NCBI GenBank assembly: GCA_035280245.1
Contig: DATEGF010000128.1
Coordinates: forward strand, 1 to 14,537
Direction: 5' to 3'
Length of the DNA stretch: 14,537 nucleotides
From: DASZHJ01 sp035280245
GTDB taxonomy: Bacteria; Pseudomonadota; Alphaproteobacteria; ATCC43930; CGMCC-115725
Both the position numbers and the translations under genes were made by a program. The notes under the pieces were generated by a model. That model was not told where the DNA came from. It made no database searches and saw only the letters and a list, made by a program, of their open reading frames with translations. Position 1 is the first letter of the stretch. Every line of letters starts with the position of its first letter. Positions 1-7,054 of this stretch are shown here, one piece after another.

Positions 1-1101
1 GGCGTCGGCGGCTTCGCCGAACCCGGCGGCGTCCTCGATTTCGGCAACTCGGGCACCGGCGCGCGGCTGATGCTGGGCGCGCTCGCGAGCACGCCATTGA
101 CCGCGGTCTTCACCGGCGACGCCTCGCTCCGCCGGCGGCCGATGGGCCGCGTCGCGAAGCCGCTCGAGCGCATGGGTGCGCGCATTCTCGCGCGAGACGG
201 CGATTGCATGCCGTTGACGCTGGTGGGCGCCAGCGACCCGCTGCCGATCTCCTACACGCTGCCGGTGCCGTCGGCGCAGGTGAAATCCGCCGTGCTGCTC
301 GCGGGCCTGAATGCGCCCGGCGAGACCACCGTGATCGAGCCGCTGGCGACCCGCGACCACACCGAGCGCATGCTGCGCCACTTCGGCGCGACCGTGGTCA
401 CGACGCCTCGCCCCGGCGGCGGTCGCGAGATCCACCTCAAGGGCGAGGTCGAGCTCAAGGGCGCCGACCTCGTCGTGCCCGGCGACCCCTCCTCCGCTGC
501 ATTCCCGATCGTCGCGGCATTGATCATGCCGGGCTCGGAAATCGAGATCATCGGGGTCAGCATGAACGAGCTCCGCACCGGATTGCTCACGACGCTCGCC
601 GCGATGGGAGCGCGGATCGAGCGCACGAACGCGCGCATCGCCGGCGGCGAGGAGGTCGCCGACCTCGTGGTGCATGCGAGCGCGCTCAAGGGCGTCGAGG
701 TGCCCGCCGAGCGCGCGCCCAGCATGATCGACGAATATCCGGTGCTGGCGGTCGCGGCTGCCTTCGCCAAGGGCAAGACCGTGATGCGCGGGCTCGGCGA
801 GTTGCGGGTCAAGGAGAGCGACCGGCTCACCGCGGTGGCGGAAGGGCTCATGGCTTGCGGCGTCACGGTCTCGGTCGATGACGACACACTCACGGTCGAG
901 GGCCTCGGCGGGCGTCCGCGCGGGAATGCCGCGATCGCGGCGCGTCTTGATCACCGCATTGCCATGGCGTTCCTGGTGCTGGGTCTGGCCGCCGAGCGTC
1001 CCGTCTCGATCGACGACGGCGAAACCATCGACACGAGCTTCCCCGGCTTCATGCGGCTGATGAACGGGCTCGGCGCCACCATGACCGAGGCAAAGGCGTG
1101 A
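1..1101 (+). CDS. aroA: 3-phosphoshikimate 1-carboxyvinyltransferase (EPSP synthase), 5'-truncated
   Basis: EPSP synthase transfers enolpyruvate from PEP to shikimate-3-phosphate, the sixth step of the cytoplasmic shikimate pathway. The frame is open from base 1 and ends at TGA 1099-1101. The 366 visible codons lack roughly the first 80 residues of a family of about 445, so the true start lies upstream. Visible motifs in order are FGNSGTGARL (PEP loop), DASLRRRPMGR, SAQVK, TRDHTE, GDPSSAAFP, RVKESDRL and LDHRIAMAF. RPMGR, SAQVK and RDHTE are marks of class II (CP4-like) enzymes. The class II N-x-T-R motif reads NELR here. At the position where CP4 carries its glyphosate-insensitivity alanine (GNAATG), this protein has glycine (GNSGTG), as in sensitive enzymes. 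The stop overlaps the cmk start as GTGA, which suggests translational coupling. Identity is very sure; class assignment is from recalled motifs. Confidence 0.97.
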   Translation, partial: GVGGFAEPGGVLDFGNSGTGARLMLGALASTPLTAVFTGDASLRRRPMGRVAKPLERMGARILARDGDCMPLTLVGASDPLPISYTLPVPSAQVKSAVLLAGLNAPGETTVIEPLATRDHTERMLRHFGATVVTTPRPGGGREIHLKGEVELKGADLVVPGDPSSAAFPIVAALIMPGSEIEIIGVSMNELRTGLLTTLAAMGARIERTNARIAGGEEVADLVVHASALKGVEVPAERAPSMIDEYPVLAVAAAFAKGKTVMRGLGELRVKESDRLTAVAEGLMACGVTVSVDDDTLTVEGLGGRPRGNAAIAARLDHRIAMAFLVLGLAAERPVSIDDGETIDTSFPGFMRLMNGLGATMTEAKA

Positions 1102-1733
1102 TTGTCGCGGTGGACGGGCCCGCCGCCGCAGGCAAGGGCACGCTCGCACGCCGGATCGCGCAGCACTATCGCCTCGATCACCTCGACACCGGACGGCTCT
1201 ACCGCGCGACGGCCTTCGAGGCCCTCGAGGTCGGCGCCGATCCCGCCGATCCCGCTGCCGCCGAGGCGGCGGCGAAGCGCGTGCGGGCCGATCGCCTCGG
1301 TGATCCCCGGCTCAACGAGGAGCGCGTCGCCAAGGCGTCCTCGGTGGTGGCGGCGGTCCCCGGGGTGCGCGCGGCGCTCCTCGCCTTCCAGCGCGACTTC
1401 GCCCAGCGTCCGCGCGGCGCGGTGCTGGACGGCCGCGACATCGGCACCGTGGTGTGCCCCAATGCCGACGCAAAAATCTTCGTAACCGCCAGCGCCGATG
1501 CGCGCGCAACCCGCCGATTCAAAGAGTTGCGGGCCGCGGGGGTCGAGGCTATATACGAGCGCGTCCTGCAGGACATGAAGGATCGTGACGCGCGCGACAG
1601 CGGCCGTCAGGTGGCGCCCCTAAGGCCCGCCGACGACGCTTTCGTCCTCGACACGACGGCATTGAATGCCGATGCGGCGTTCGCTGCCGCCATTGCCTAC
1701 ATCGACGGCGAGCTGGCCGGTAAGTCTCTCTAG
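1098..1733 (+). CDS. cmk: Cytidylate kinase
   Basis: Cytidylate kinase phosphorylates CMP and dCMP with ATP in the cytoplasm and feeds CTP/dCTP pools. The 211-residue protein is near the usual length for the family. A P-loop, GPAAAGKGT, lies at residues 7-15. LDTGRLYRA follows at about 34-42, then the DGRDIGTVVCPNADAKIFV segment near 112-130, and an arginine-rich lid region (ARATRRFKEL). The start is GTG at 1098, overlapping the aroA TGA by 4 bp, with GAGG at 1087-1090 seven bases upstream as ribosome-binding site. No other start would give the family N-terminus. aroA-cmk-rpsA is a familiar proteobacterial order, and cmk is probably co-transcribed with aroA. Confidence 0.97.
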   Translation: MIVAVDGPAAAGKGTLARRIAQHYRLDHLDTGRLYRATAFEALEVGADPADPAAAEAAAKRVRADRLGDPRLNEERVAKASSVVAAVPGVRAALLAFQRDFAQRPRGAVLDGRDIGTVVCPNADAKIFVTASADARATRRFKELRAAGVEAIYERVLQDMKDRDARDSGRQVAPLRPADDAFVLDTTALNADAAFAAAIAYIDGELAGKSL

Positions 1734-1886
1734 ATATTGAGAGAATCCGGCGGGCTCGGCCGTTTATCGGCTTGCAGGACCCGGGCCCATGCCACCACGC
1801 CCGACCCCTGTCGGTGGCCCGCCTCTCGTGTGCCGCGATCCCCCGGCACCGAGGCGTCAGCGATCCGGGGATCAACGGGAGTTTGA
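1734..1886 (+). promoter_or_regulatory. Structured GC-rich leader upstream of rpsA (candidate)
   Basis: The 153 bp between cmk and rpsA hold no convincing gene but several inverted repeats. GCCG/CGGC at 1759-1762 and 1768-1771 flanks TTTAT. CCGAC/GTCGG at 1801-1805 and 1810-1814 has a 4-base loop. GCCACC/GGTGGC at 1791-1796 and 1813-1818 is an alternative pairing that shares bases with it. A 9-bp stem with one bulged C pairs 1837-1846 with 1865-1873 and ends 3 bases before the rpsA Shine-Dalgarno GGGAG (1877-1881). S1 is known in gamma-proteobacteria to repress its own mRNA through leader structure. A similar role here is inference. A TTGAGA at 1737-1742 could be a -35, but no good -10 follows. 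Confidence 0.4.
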
Positions 1887-3632
1887 ATGGCCGCCGTATC
1901 CGGAACTGAGGCTCAAGGCAACAAAGAGAGTTTCGCAGCCCTGCTCGAGGAATCCCTCGGAAGCGGCGGCGGTCTCGAAGGCACCGTGGTCAAGGGCCGC
2001 GTGATCGCCATCGAGAACGACATGGTGCTGATCGACGTGGGCCTCAAATCCGAAGGCCGCGTCGCGCTCAAAGAATTCACGCCGGCGGGCAAGGCGCCTG
2101 AGATCAAGGCCGGCGACACCGTCGAGGTCTACCTCGAGCGGATGGAAGACAAGAACGGCGACGCCCAGCTCTCGCGCGAGAAGGCGCGCCGCGAGGAAGC
2201 CTGGACGCAGCTGGAAAAGCATTTCCAGAAGAACGAGCGCGTCACGGGTACCATCTTCGGCCGTGTCAAAGGCGGCTTCACCGTTGACTTGAACGGCGCC
2301 GTGGCATTCCTGCCGGGCAGCCAGGTCGACATCCGCCCGGTGCGGGACATCACGCCGCTCTTAGGCTCGCCGCAGCCCTTCCAGATCCTCAAGATGGACC
2401 GCTCGCGCGGCAACATCGTGGTCTCGCGCCGCGCCGTGCTCGAGGAGAGCCGCGCCGAGGCGCGCTCCGAGCTGGTCGCGAACCTTCAGGAGGGCCAGAT
2501 CCTCCAGGGCGTCGTAAAGAACATCACCGACTACGGCGCCTTCGTGGATTTGGGCGGCGTTGACGGGTTGCTGCACGTGACCGACATCGCGTGGCGGCGC
2601 ATCAATCATCCTTCCGAGGCGCTGCACATCGGGCAGAACGTCAAGGTGCAGGTGATCCGATTCAACAAGGAGACCCAGCGAATCTCGCTGGGCATGAAGC
2701 AGCTGGAGGCGGATCCGTGGGAGGGCGTCGAGCTCAAGTATCCGGCGGCCGCACGCTTCAAGGGCCGGGTCACCAACATCACCGACTACGGTGCCTTCGT
2801 GGAGCTCGAGCCCGGCGTCGAGGGCCTGGTGCACGTCTCCGAAATGAGCTGGACCAAGAAGAACGTGCATCCCGGCAAGATCGTCTCGACGAGCCAGGAG
2901 GTCGAGGTGATGGTGCTCGACGTCGATCCGGTGAAGCGTCGGATCAGCCTCGGCCTCAAGCAGTGCATGGCGAACCCGTGGGAAGCCTTCACCGAGAAGT
3001 ATCCGGTGGGTACGGAGCTCGAGGGCGAGGTCAAGAACATCACGGAGTTCGGCCTCTTCGTCGGCCTCCCCGGCGACATCGACGGCATGGTGCACCTCTC
3101 CGACCTCGACTGGCAGAAGACCGGCGAGGAAGCCATCAAGGATTACAAGAAGGGCGACGTGGTGAAGGTGCGCGTCCTCGACGTCGACATCGAGAAGGAG
3201 CGCATCAGCCTCGGCATCAAGCAGCTCGCCCACGACCCCTACGAGCAGAGCCTCGCCTCCGTGAAAAAGGGCGACGTCGTGACGTGCACGGTCTCGGCGG
3301 TCACCGACGGCGGCATCGAGGTGACGCTCGCCGACGGCCTCCCGGGCTTCATCCGCAAGGCCGAGCTCTCGCGCGATCGGGCCGAGCAGCGTCCGGATCG
3401 CTTCGCCGTCGGCGAGAAGGTGGACGCGAAGGTGACGGCGGTCGACCGCGCCTCGCGCAAGGTGACGCTCTCGATCAAGTCGCGCGAGGTCGAGGAGGAG
3501 AAGCAGGCGATGGCCGAGTACGGCTCCTCCGATTCCGGCGCGAGCCTCGGCGACATCCTGGGCGCCGTCATCCGCCGGACCGAGAAGGCCGACGACAAGG
3601 ACGACAATAAGGACGAGAAGGAAGGCGAATAG
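1887..3632 (+). CDS. rpsA: 30S ribosomal protein S1
   Basis: S1 binds mRNA at the ribosome platform and helps initiation on structured or weak leaders. The 581 residues carry six S1/OB repeats at roughly 30-100, 118-184, 203-272, 288-359, 375-446 and 459-529. Repeats 3-5 show the usual pattern, such as NITDYGAFVDLGGVDGLLHVTDI and NITDYGAFVELEPGVEGLVHVSEM, each ending in RISLGMKQL-like strands. The two N-terminal repeats are divergent, as expected for the ribosome-binding domains. The tail is strongly charged (KADDKDDNKDEKEGE). The ATG at 1887 has GGGAG five bases upstream. The gene is followed by a strong terminator, so it ends the aroA-cmk-rpsA unit. It is sure at family and gene level. Confidence 0.98.
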   Translation: MAAVSGTEAQGNKESFAALLEESLGSGGGLEGTVVKGRVIAIENDMVLIDVGLKSEGRVALKEFTPAGKAPEIKAGDTVEVYLERMEDKNGDAQLSREKARREEAWTQLEKHFQKNERVTGTIFGRVKGGFTVDLNGAVAFLPGSQVDIRPVRDITPLLGSPQPFQILKMDRSRGNIVVSRRAVLEESRAEARSELVANLQEGQILQGVVKNITDYGAFVDLGGVDGLLHVTDIAWRRINHPSEALHIGQNVKVQVIRFNKETQRISLGMKQLEADPWEGVELKYPAAARFKGRVTNITDYGAFVELEPGVEGLVHVSEMSWTKKNVHPGKIVSTSQEVEVMVLDVDPVKRRISLGLKQCMANPWEAFTEKYPVGTELEGEVKNITEFGLFVGLPGDIDGMVHLSDLDWQKTGEEAIKDYKKGDVVKVRVLDVDIEKERISLGIKQLAHDPYEQSLASVKKGDVVTCTVSAVTDGGIEVTLADGLPGFIRKAELSRDRAEQRPDRFAVGEKVDAKVTAVDRASRKVTLSIKSREVEEEKQAMAEYGSSDSGASLGDILGAVIRRTEKADDKDDNKDEKEGE

Positions 3633-3655
3633 CGCCGTTCCGGGCCAAGCAAACG

Positions 3656-3687
3656 AAAAGGGCCGGCGCGTTGCCGGCCCTTTTTTC
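3656..3687 (+). terminator. Rho-independent terminator of rpsA
   Basis: GGGCCGGC (3660-3667) pairs perfectly with GCCGGCCC (3673-3680) around a 5-base loop. AAAA precedes the stem and six T follow it (3681-3686). It begins 24 bases after the rpsA stop and separates the housekeeping unit from the accessory genes downstream. Confidence 0.95.
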
Positions 3688-3788
3688 TTGAGAGCGATCG
3701 ATGCTCGACCTCGCGAAGATTCCTAAAATTTCGACACGCCGGTGGTTCTTGCGTACCTTCTGCCCAACTTGGGGCGGGCGACTCAGCT

Positions 3789-4103
3789 ATGGCGACCGAA
3801 AGCCGGACCATCACCTTCACCGACGTGGAGATCGTGCAGGCGATCACGTCTTATTGCGTGAAGACCGGCCGGATCACGCCGCCTGTCAGAATAACGGCGC
3901 CGCTGGTCACCAACGAAGGCGAGGTCAAATTCTCATTCGACCCCGTGCCCGCGGGAGCGCGAATCACGCTGGGCGAGAACGAGGTGCTCTCGGCGATCAT
4001 CCTGTTCTGCAACGAGCACGGCATCCCGATCGCACGGCGCTCGACGAAGTCGATCCAGATCGCGCGCGACACCTTCTCGCTGCATCTGACGACACCCCGC
4101 TGA
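3789..4103 (+). CDS. Small unrecognised protein made of two similar halves
   Basis: I do not recognise this 104-residue protein. It has no signal peptide or membrane segment. It looks like an internal duplication with a 51-residue period. TITFTDVEIVQAITSYCVKTG (7-27) aligns without gaps to RITLGENEVLSAIILFCNEHG (58-78). Ile, Thr, Glu, Ala, Ile, Cys and Gly are identical, and most of the rest are conservative (F/L, D/E, I/V, Y/F). Each half then continues with a basic or proline-containing strand and an FSF/FSL ending (48-50, 96-98). The pattern suggests helix-strand units that pack as an internal pseudo-dimer, but the function is unknown. The start ATG has only a weak GGGGCGGG upstream. The gene stands alone after the rpsA terminator and faces the amidohydrolase. 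Codon choice resembles its neighbours, so I think it is real. Confidence 0.72.
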   Translation: MATESRTITFTDVEIVQAITSYCVKTGRITPPVRITAPLVTNEGEVKFSFDPVPAGARITLGENEVLSAIILFCNEHGIPIARRSTKSIQIARDTFSLHLTTPR

Positions 4104-4185
4104 GCTCGACGATCGGGGTGGTGGGGTGCCGGCAATGCCAGGGTCATCGCTTCGCCCTCGATCTCTCACTACTCGCACTCGAATT

Positions 4186-4219
4186 CCTCTCTCCACCGGG
4201 GAGAGGCAAGGTGAGGGGG
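4186..4219 (-). repeat. REP-like palindromic unit, copy 1
   Basis: The unit contains CTCTCC (4189-4194) and GGAGAG (4200-4205) as a short hairpin, followed by AAGGTGAGGGGG. Read on the minus strand it matches copy 2 (4263-4300) over nearly its whole length, with a few substitutions and short gaps. CCCTCACCCC...CTCTCCCC...GGGGAGAGGG elements are common intergenic repeats in Proteobacteria. The copy lies in the gap between two convergent genes. Confidence 0.75.
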
Positions 4220-4262
4220 TGGTGCCTCAGTCGCAGACATGTGTCAGCGCGAGTGGGCCATG

Positions 4263-4300
4263 CCCCCTCACCCCGACCCTCTCCCCGCTGGGGAGAGGGA
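4263..4300 (+). repeat. REP-like palindromic unit, copy 2 (inverted)
   Basis: CCCCCTCACCCCGA leads into a perfect 10-bp stem: CCCTCTCCCC (4277-4286) pairs with GGGGAGAGGG (4290-4299) around GCT. It is the inverted partner of copy 1 about 45 bp away, so the pair resembles a REPIN-type doublet that can form one long hairpin. It lies 30 bp past the amidohydrolase stop and could end or protect transcripts from both sides, although there is no T tract. Confidence 0.8.
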
Positions 4301-4329
4301 GCAATCGCATCGAGCATTCCGCACAAACC

Positions 4330-5643
4330 TCACCACGCGAGGATCGCGGGCTTGTAATCCTCGATCCGCTCGGTGACGCGCAGTACCGCCTCGATGCCGT
4401 AGAGCTTGCGGGCGTTCTCGCCGAGAAGCTTCTTCTGCGCGGAGAGCGGCACCTTGTGCTCGGCCATGTGATGGAGCGCGTCCCAGGCGTCCTCGGCGTC
4501 GTGGTGCGGATAGTCCGAGGACCAGATCGCAATGGGCTCGAACGTGTCCCAGAGGCGATAGACCAGGTCCTCGTCGGACTCGAAACCGATCGCGCACCGC
4601 TCGTAGAACGCCTCGTAGGCGTCCTTGATCGGCCGCGAGCGCTGGAAGGCGAAGAGGTCGGTGAAGTTCCTGCACTTCTGCAGGATGAGCGGGAGCCAGC
4701 TCGCGTTCGATTCGAGCACCGCCACCTTGAGGGTCGGGAATTTGTCGAGCCAGCCCGTCATCAGCACGGTGGTGAGCCAGGTCATTGCCTCCATCATGAA
4801 GCCCAGCGCCTCCGAGGTGTCGATGGTGGGATCCATCGCGAAGGCGATGTTGCTCACGAACTGGCCAGGCGAATAAACCACGGCCTCGTCGGTGAAGAGC
4901 AGCCCCTGTCCCGATCCGCGCGCCTTCGCCATGCGCTCCGCCCAGTCCGGCGTCAGCGCCTCGCGAGAGGGAAAAGTGTGCATGGCGAGCACGACGCCGA
5001 GGTGGTCGAACTCGCGCCAGAGCGGATCGAACTCCGGCAAGGTCGGATAGCGCCCGTTCCAGAAACAGGGCCTGACCGCCGCCGCCTTGAAGCCGAGCTT
5101 CGCGACCCGGCGCAGCTCCTCGATCGAGGCCTCGACGCTCTGGATCGGCAACACCGCGCACGGGAAGAGCCGCTGCCGGTCGGGCGCGCAATAGTCGTAA
5201 ACCCAGTCGTTGTAGGCGCGCGCGAGGACCGCGGCGGCACCGGGGTCGCGCAGCAAGGCGAGCCGCACGAACCAGGTCGGGAATAACATCACCTGGTCGG
5301 TCCCGATCGCATCCATGTCCTTGAGCCGCGCATGGGGATCGCGGCAGCCGAGGAGGCGGCCGAATTTCTTCTGCCACTCGGGCGTGCCCGGCGTGAGCGC
5401 GCCTACCTCCTTCTTGTTCCAGCGCGGCCAGCCGACCTCGGCGGCGTTGGAGCGCTCGCGCGCCGCCGGCACCGCGCGACCATTGATGTGCAGGAGGTCG
5501 GTATCGGTGTGGAAGCAGAACTGCGTCTTGATCCAGGCGCGCTGCTTCTGCGGCACGTACTCGTCCCAGACCGCCGGCGGCTCCACGATGTGGCTGTCGC
5601 AGTCGAAGACCGAGATGTCCTTGGTGACGCGATTGCTGGCCAT
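4330..5643 (-). CDS. Amidohydrolase family protein (ACMSD-like, amidohydrolase 2)
   Basis: This is a predicted cytoplasmic metal-dependent hydrolase or decarboxylase of the amidohydrolase-2 (TIM-barrel) family. Numbering from ATG 5643 it has 437 residues. FDCDSHIVEP at 13-22 is the N-terminal metal motif in its D-x-H variant. His222 (LAMHTF), Glu311 (VLESNASWLPLILQK) and Asp377 (WSSDYPHHD) are the likely remaining active-site positions. The order and spacing fit the D-x-D-x-H-x-x-E-P branch, not classic H-x-H ACMSD. The substrate cannot be named; relatives act on aromatic or cyclic carboxylates. The ATG at 5643 has a perfect GGAGGA at 5652-5657 eight bases upstream, so a TTG 39 bases farther out is unlikely. 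It is divergent from an IclR regulator across an operator array and is probably its target. Confidence 0.9.
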   Translation of the reverse strand: MASNRVTKDISVFDCDSHIVEPPAVWDEYVPQKQRAWIKTQFCFHTDTDLLHINGRAVPAARERSNAAEVGWPRWNKKEVGALTPGTPEWQKKFGRLLGCRDPHARLKDMDAIGTDQVMLFPTWFVRLALLRDPGAAAVLARAYNDWVYDYCAPDRQRLFPCAVLPIQSVEASIEELRRVAKLGFKAAAVRPCFWNGRYPTLPEFDPLWREFDHLGVVLAMHTFPSREALTPDWAERMAKARGSGQGLLFTDEAVVYSPGQFVSNIAFAMDPTIDTSEALGFMMEAMTWLTTVLMTGWLDKFPTLKVAVLESNASWLPLILQKCRNFTDLFAFQRSRPIKDAYEAFYERCAIGFESDEDLVYRLWDTFEPIAIWSSDYPHHDAEDAWDALHHMAEHKVPLSAQKKLLGENARKLYGIEAVLRVTERIEDYKPAILAW

Positions 5644-5674
5644 GGCGGCATTCCTCCGAGCGGGCTTGACGGCT

Positions 5675-5702
5675 GTTTTCAAATATTGAAAACTATTTTC
5701 AA
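5675..5702. promoter_or_regulatory. Phased palindromic operator between amidohydrolase and iclR-type gene
   Basis: Three 7-bp half-sites alternate in orientation at exact 10-bp steps: TTTTCAA (5676-5682), TTGAAAA (5686-5692) and TTTTCAA (5696-5702), separated by ATA and CTA. The first two form a perfect 8-bp-arm palindrome with flanking G and C (5675-5693). The second and third form another. A degenerate fourth half-site, TCGACGA, follows at 5706-5712 (4 of 7 matches). The array is AT-rich in a GC-rich setting. It lies 31 bp from the amidohydrolase ATG and 23 bp from the regulator ATG. A TTGACG at 5666-5671 could be a -35 for the regulator. Binding by the adjacent IclR-type protein is inferred. 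Confidence 0.8.
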
Positions 5703-5725
5703 TATTCGACGACGGGCTCTCGACG

Positions 5726-6520
5726 ATGTCAAGACGCGCCGCCGCGGGCGCCCCACCGGAGCGGCCCGCCTATTTCACCGCGACCCTCGCCAAGGGCCTC
5801 GACATCCTCGAGGCGCTCTCGAGCGTCGAGGAGTCGAGCCTGACCGAGCTCGGCCGACGCCTCGATATCTCCGGCCCGACCCTGTTCCGCATCCTCGCCA
5901 CCCTCGCCGCCCGCGGCTACGTCGAGAAACACCCCGCGACCGGCCGCTATCGCGCGACCCTCAAGTCCTGGGCCCTGGGTGCCCAGGTGGCGCGGCGGCT
6001 GACGCTCCGCGACGTGGCGCGGCCACACATGGAGACGCTGCTGGCGGAGACCCGCGAAGCGCCGCACCTCGCCGTGCTCGAAGGCGAGGGCGTGGTGGTG
6101 ATCGAGCGGCTGGAGGCCCCGCACCCCGTCCGGGTCGACACTTATGTGGGCCAGCGCGCGCCCGCGCATTGCTCCGCCACCGGCAAGGCGATCCTGGCAT
6201 TCCGCCCGGGCCCGGCGTCGTCAGGCTCGCTCGCCCGCTACACCAACGCCACCATCGACGATCCCGCGGTCCTTGCGCGCGAGCTCGCTCTGGTGCGCCA
6301 GCGCGGCTACGCCGTTAACCAGGAGGAATGGCGCCAGGGCGTCTGCGCCATCGCCGTGCCGCTCCAGGGCGAGGGTGGCGCCGTGCTGGCCTCGCTGAGC
6401 CTCACGATGCCGACCGAACGCTTCCTGCGCGGCGGTGCGCCCCGCCGCTTCCTCAAGCCCCTCAGGCGGGCCAGCAAGGCGATCTCGGCGCGACTCGGCG
6501 CGCCCCCGGGGATTGCCTGA
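5726..6520 (+). CDS. IclR-family transcriptional regulator
   Basis: This 264-residue protein has the IclR layout. A winged helix-turn-helix spans about 16-80, with TLAKGLDILEALSS, the recognition region LTELGRRLDISGPTLFRILATL (39-60) and wing GYVEKHPATGRYRATLKSWALG. An effector domain follows at about 85-258, with GQRAPAHCSATGKAILAF (142-159), RQRGYAVNQEEWRQGVCAIAVPL (191-213) and a hydrophobic strand ALASLSLTMP-like end. The linker between AILAF and TIDDP looks several residues shorter than usual. IclR proteins bind DNA as dimers or tetramers and respond to small carboxylic or aromatic ligands. It is divergent from the amidohydrolase, with a phased palindromic array between them, so it most likely controls that gene and itself. 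The ATG has no strong Shine-Dalgarno. Confidence 0.93.
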   Translation: MSRRAAAGAPPERPAYFTATLAKGLDILEALSSVEESSLTELGRRLDISGPTLFRILATLAARGYVEKHPATGRYRATLKSWALGAQVARRLTLRDVARPHMETLLAETREAPHLAVLEGEGVVVIERLEAPHPVRVDTYVGQRAPAHCSATGKAILAFRPGPASSGSLARYTNATIDDPAVLARELALVRQRGYAVNQEEWRQGVCAIAVPLQGEGGAVLASLSLTMPTERFLRGGAPRRFLKPLRRASKAISARLGAPPGIA

Positions 6521-6721
6521 TCCGCGCAACCGCTGGTGTGCACAGGAGCCCCCAAATTAGCGCCATTTTGCGCTGCTTTCGGCGTTGCGACCCTCGACGC
6601 CCTGGGGGCGGTTCCGTACCAAGTCTTAACCACCTCATCTCCAATGCTTTTTCTTGACGGTCTACCGCCAGTTTGGCACCCTGTCTCCAAGACGCGGCAT
6701 AAGCCCGAGGGGGAGCGGGCC
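6521..6721 (+). other. Gap between iclR-type gene and ihfB, likely ihfB promoter region
   Basis: No gene is seen. AGCGC/GCGCT (6559-6563, 6570-6574) and GGCGT/ACGCC (6581-6585, 6597-6601) could form short hairpins, but neither has a T tract. TTGACG at 6654-6659 is a good -35 match for an ihfB promoter; no clear -10 is found 16-19 bp further on. The frame of ihfB is open through the region but reads as non-protein-like sequence. Confidence 0.4.
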
Positions 6722-7006
6722 ATGACGAAATCAGAACTGATCCAGCGTCTGGCAGAGCTCAATCCGCATCTCTACCAGCGCGATGTCGAGCGGATTGTCA
6801 CCGCGATCTTCGACGAGGTCGCGGCGGCACTATCACGGGGAGACCGGGTCGAGTTGCGGGGGTTCGGCGCTTTCTCGGTGAAGCGACGTGAGGCGCGCGT
6901 GGGGCGCAATCCCCGCACGGGCGCCAGCGTGCAGGTCGCCGAGAAGCACATCCCCTTCTTCAAGACCGGCAAGCAGCTGCGCGAGCGCTTGAACGAGCCG
7001 GTCTGA
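6722..7006 (+). CDS. ihfB: Integration host factor subunit beta
   Basis: IHF-beta pairs with IHF-alpha to bend DNA sharply at specific sites in transcription, replication and recombination. The protein is 94 residues, the usual family length. It begins MTKSELIQRLAELNP, and the HU/IHF signature GFGAFSVKRREARVGRNPRTG lies at 48-68. Pro64 in GRNPRTG is the intercalating proline at the tip of the beta arm. The C-terminus HIPFFKTGKQLRERLN is typical of the beta subunit, where HU would read differently. The ATG at 6722 has GAGGGGGAG (6707-6715) six bases upstream, which favours it over upstream in-frame starts. ihfB followed by lapA is a common proteobacterial pairing. Confidence 0.96.
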   Translation: MTKSELIQRLAELNPHLYQRDVERIVTAIFDEVAAALSRGDRVELRGFGAFSVKRREARVGRNPRTGASVQVAEKHIPFFKTGKQLRERLNEPV

Positions 7007-7054
7007 GCCTGAGGCCGCTGGCCGGCCTTGGCGCGTGGCGGTAATCTGACGCCC

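Noticed and set aside
1789..2004. Possible small gene starting in the cmk-rpsA gap
   Set aside because: Proline-rich, overlaps rpsA out of frame and has no ribosome-binding site; the gap looks like an RNA leader.
2361..3233. Long open frame antisense to rpsA
   Set aside because: Composition follows the complement of S1 repeats; high GC leaves antisense frames open and no family features are seen.
3701..3788. Upstream ATG at 3701 as a gene start before the small orphan protein
   Set aside because: It is in a different frame from the conserved-looking duplicated protein and reads through the REP-like repeats as Arg-rich sequence.
4126..5286. 386-codon plus-strand frame across the amidohydrolase
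   Set aside because: It reads the complement of a clear amidohydrolase and runs through the REP-like repeats; Arg/Glu-rich with no domain.
5644..5682. Upstream TTG start for the amidohydrolase
   Set aside because: The ATG at 5643 has a perfect Shine-Dalgarno, and the extension would run into the operator array.
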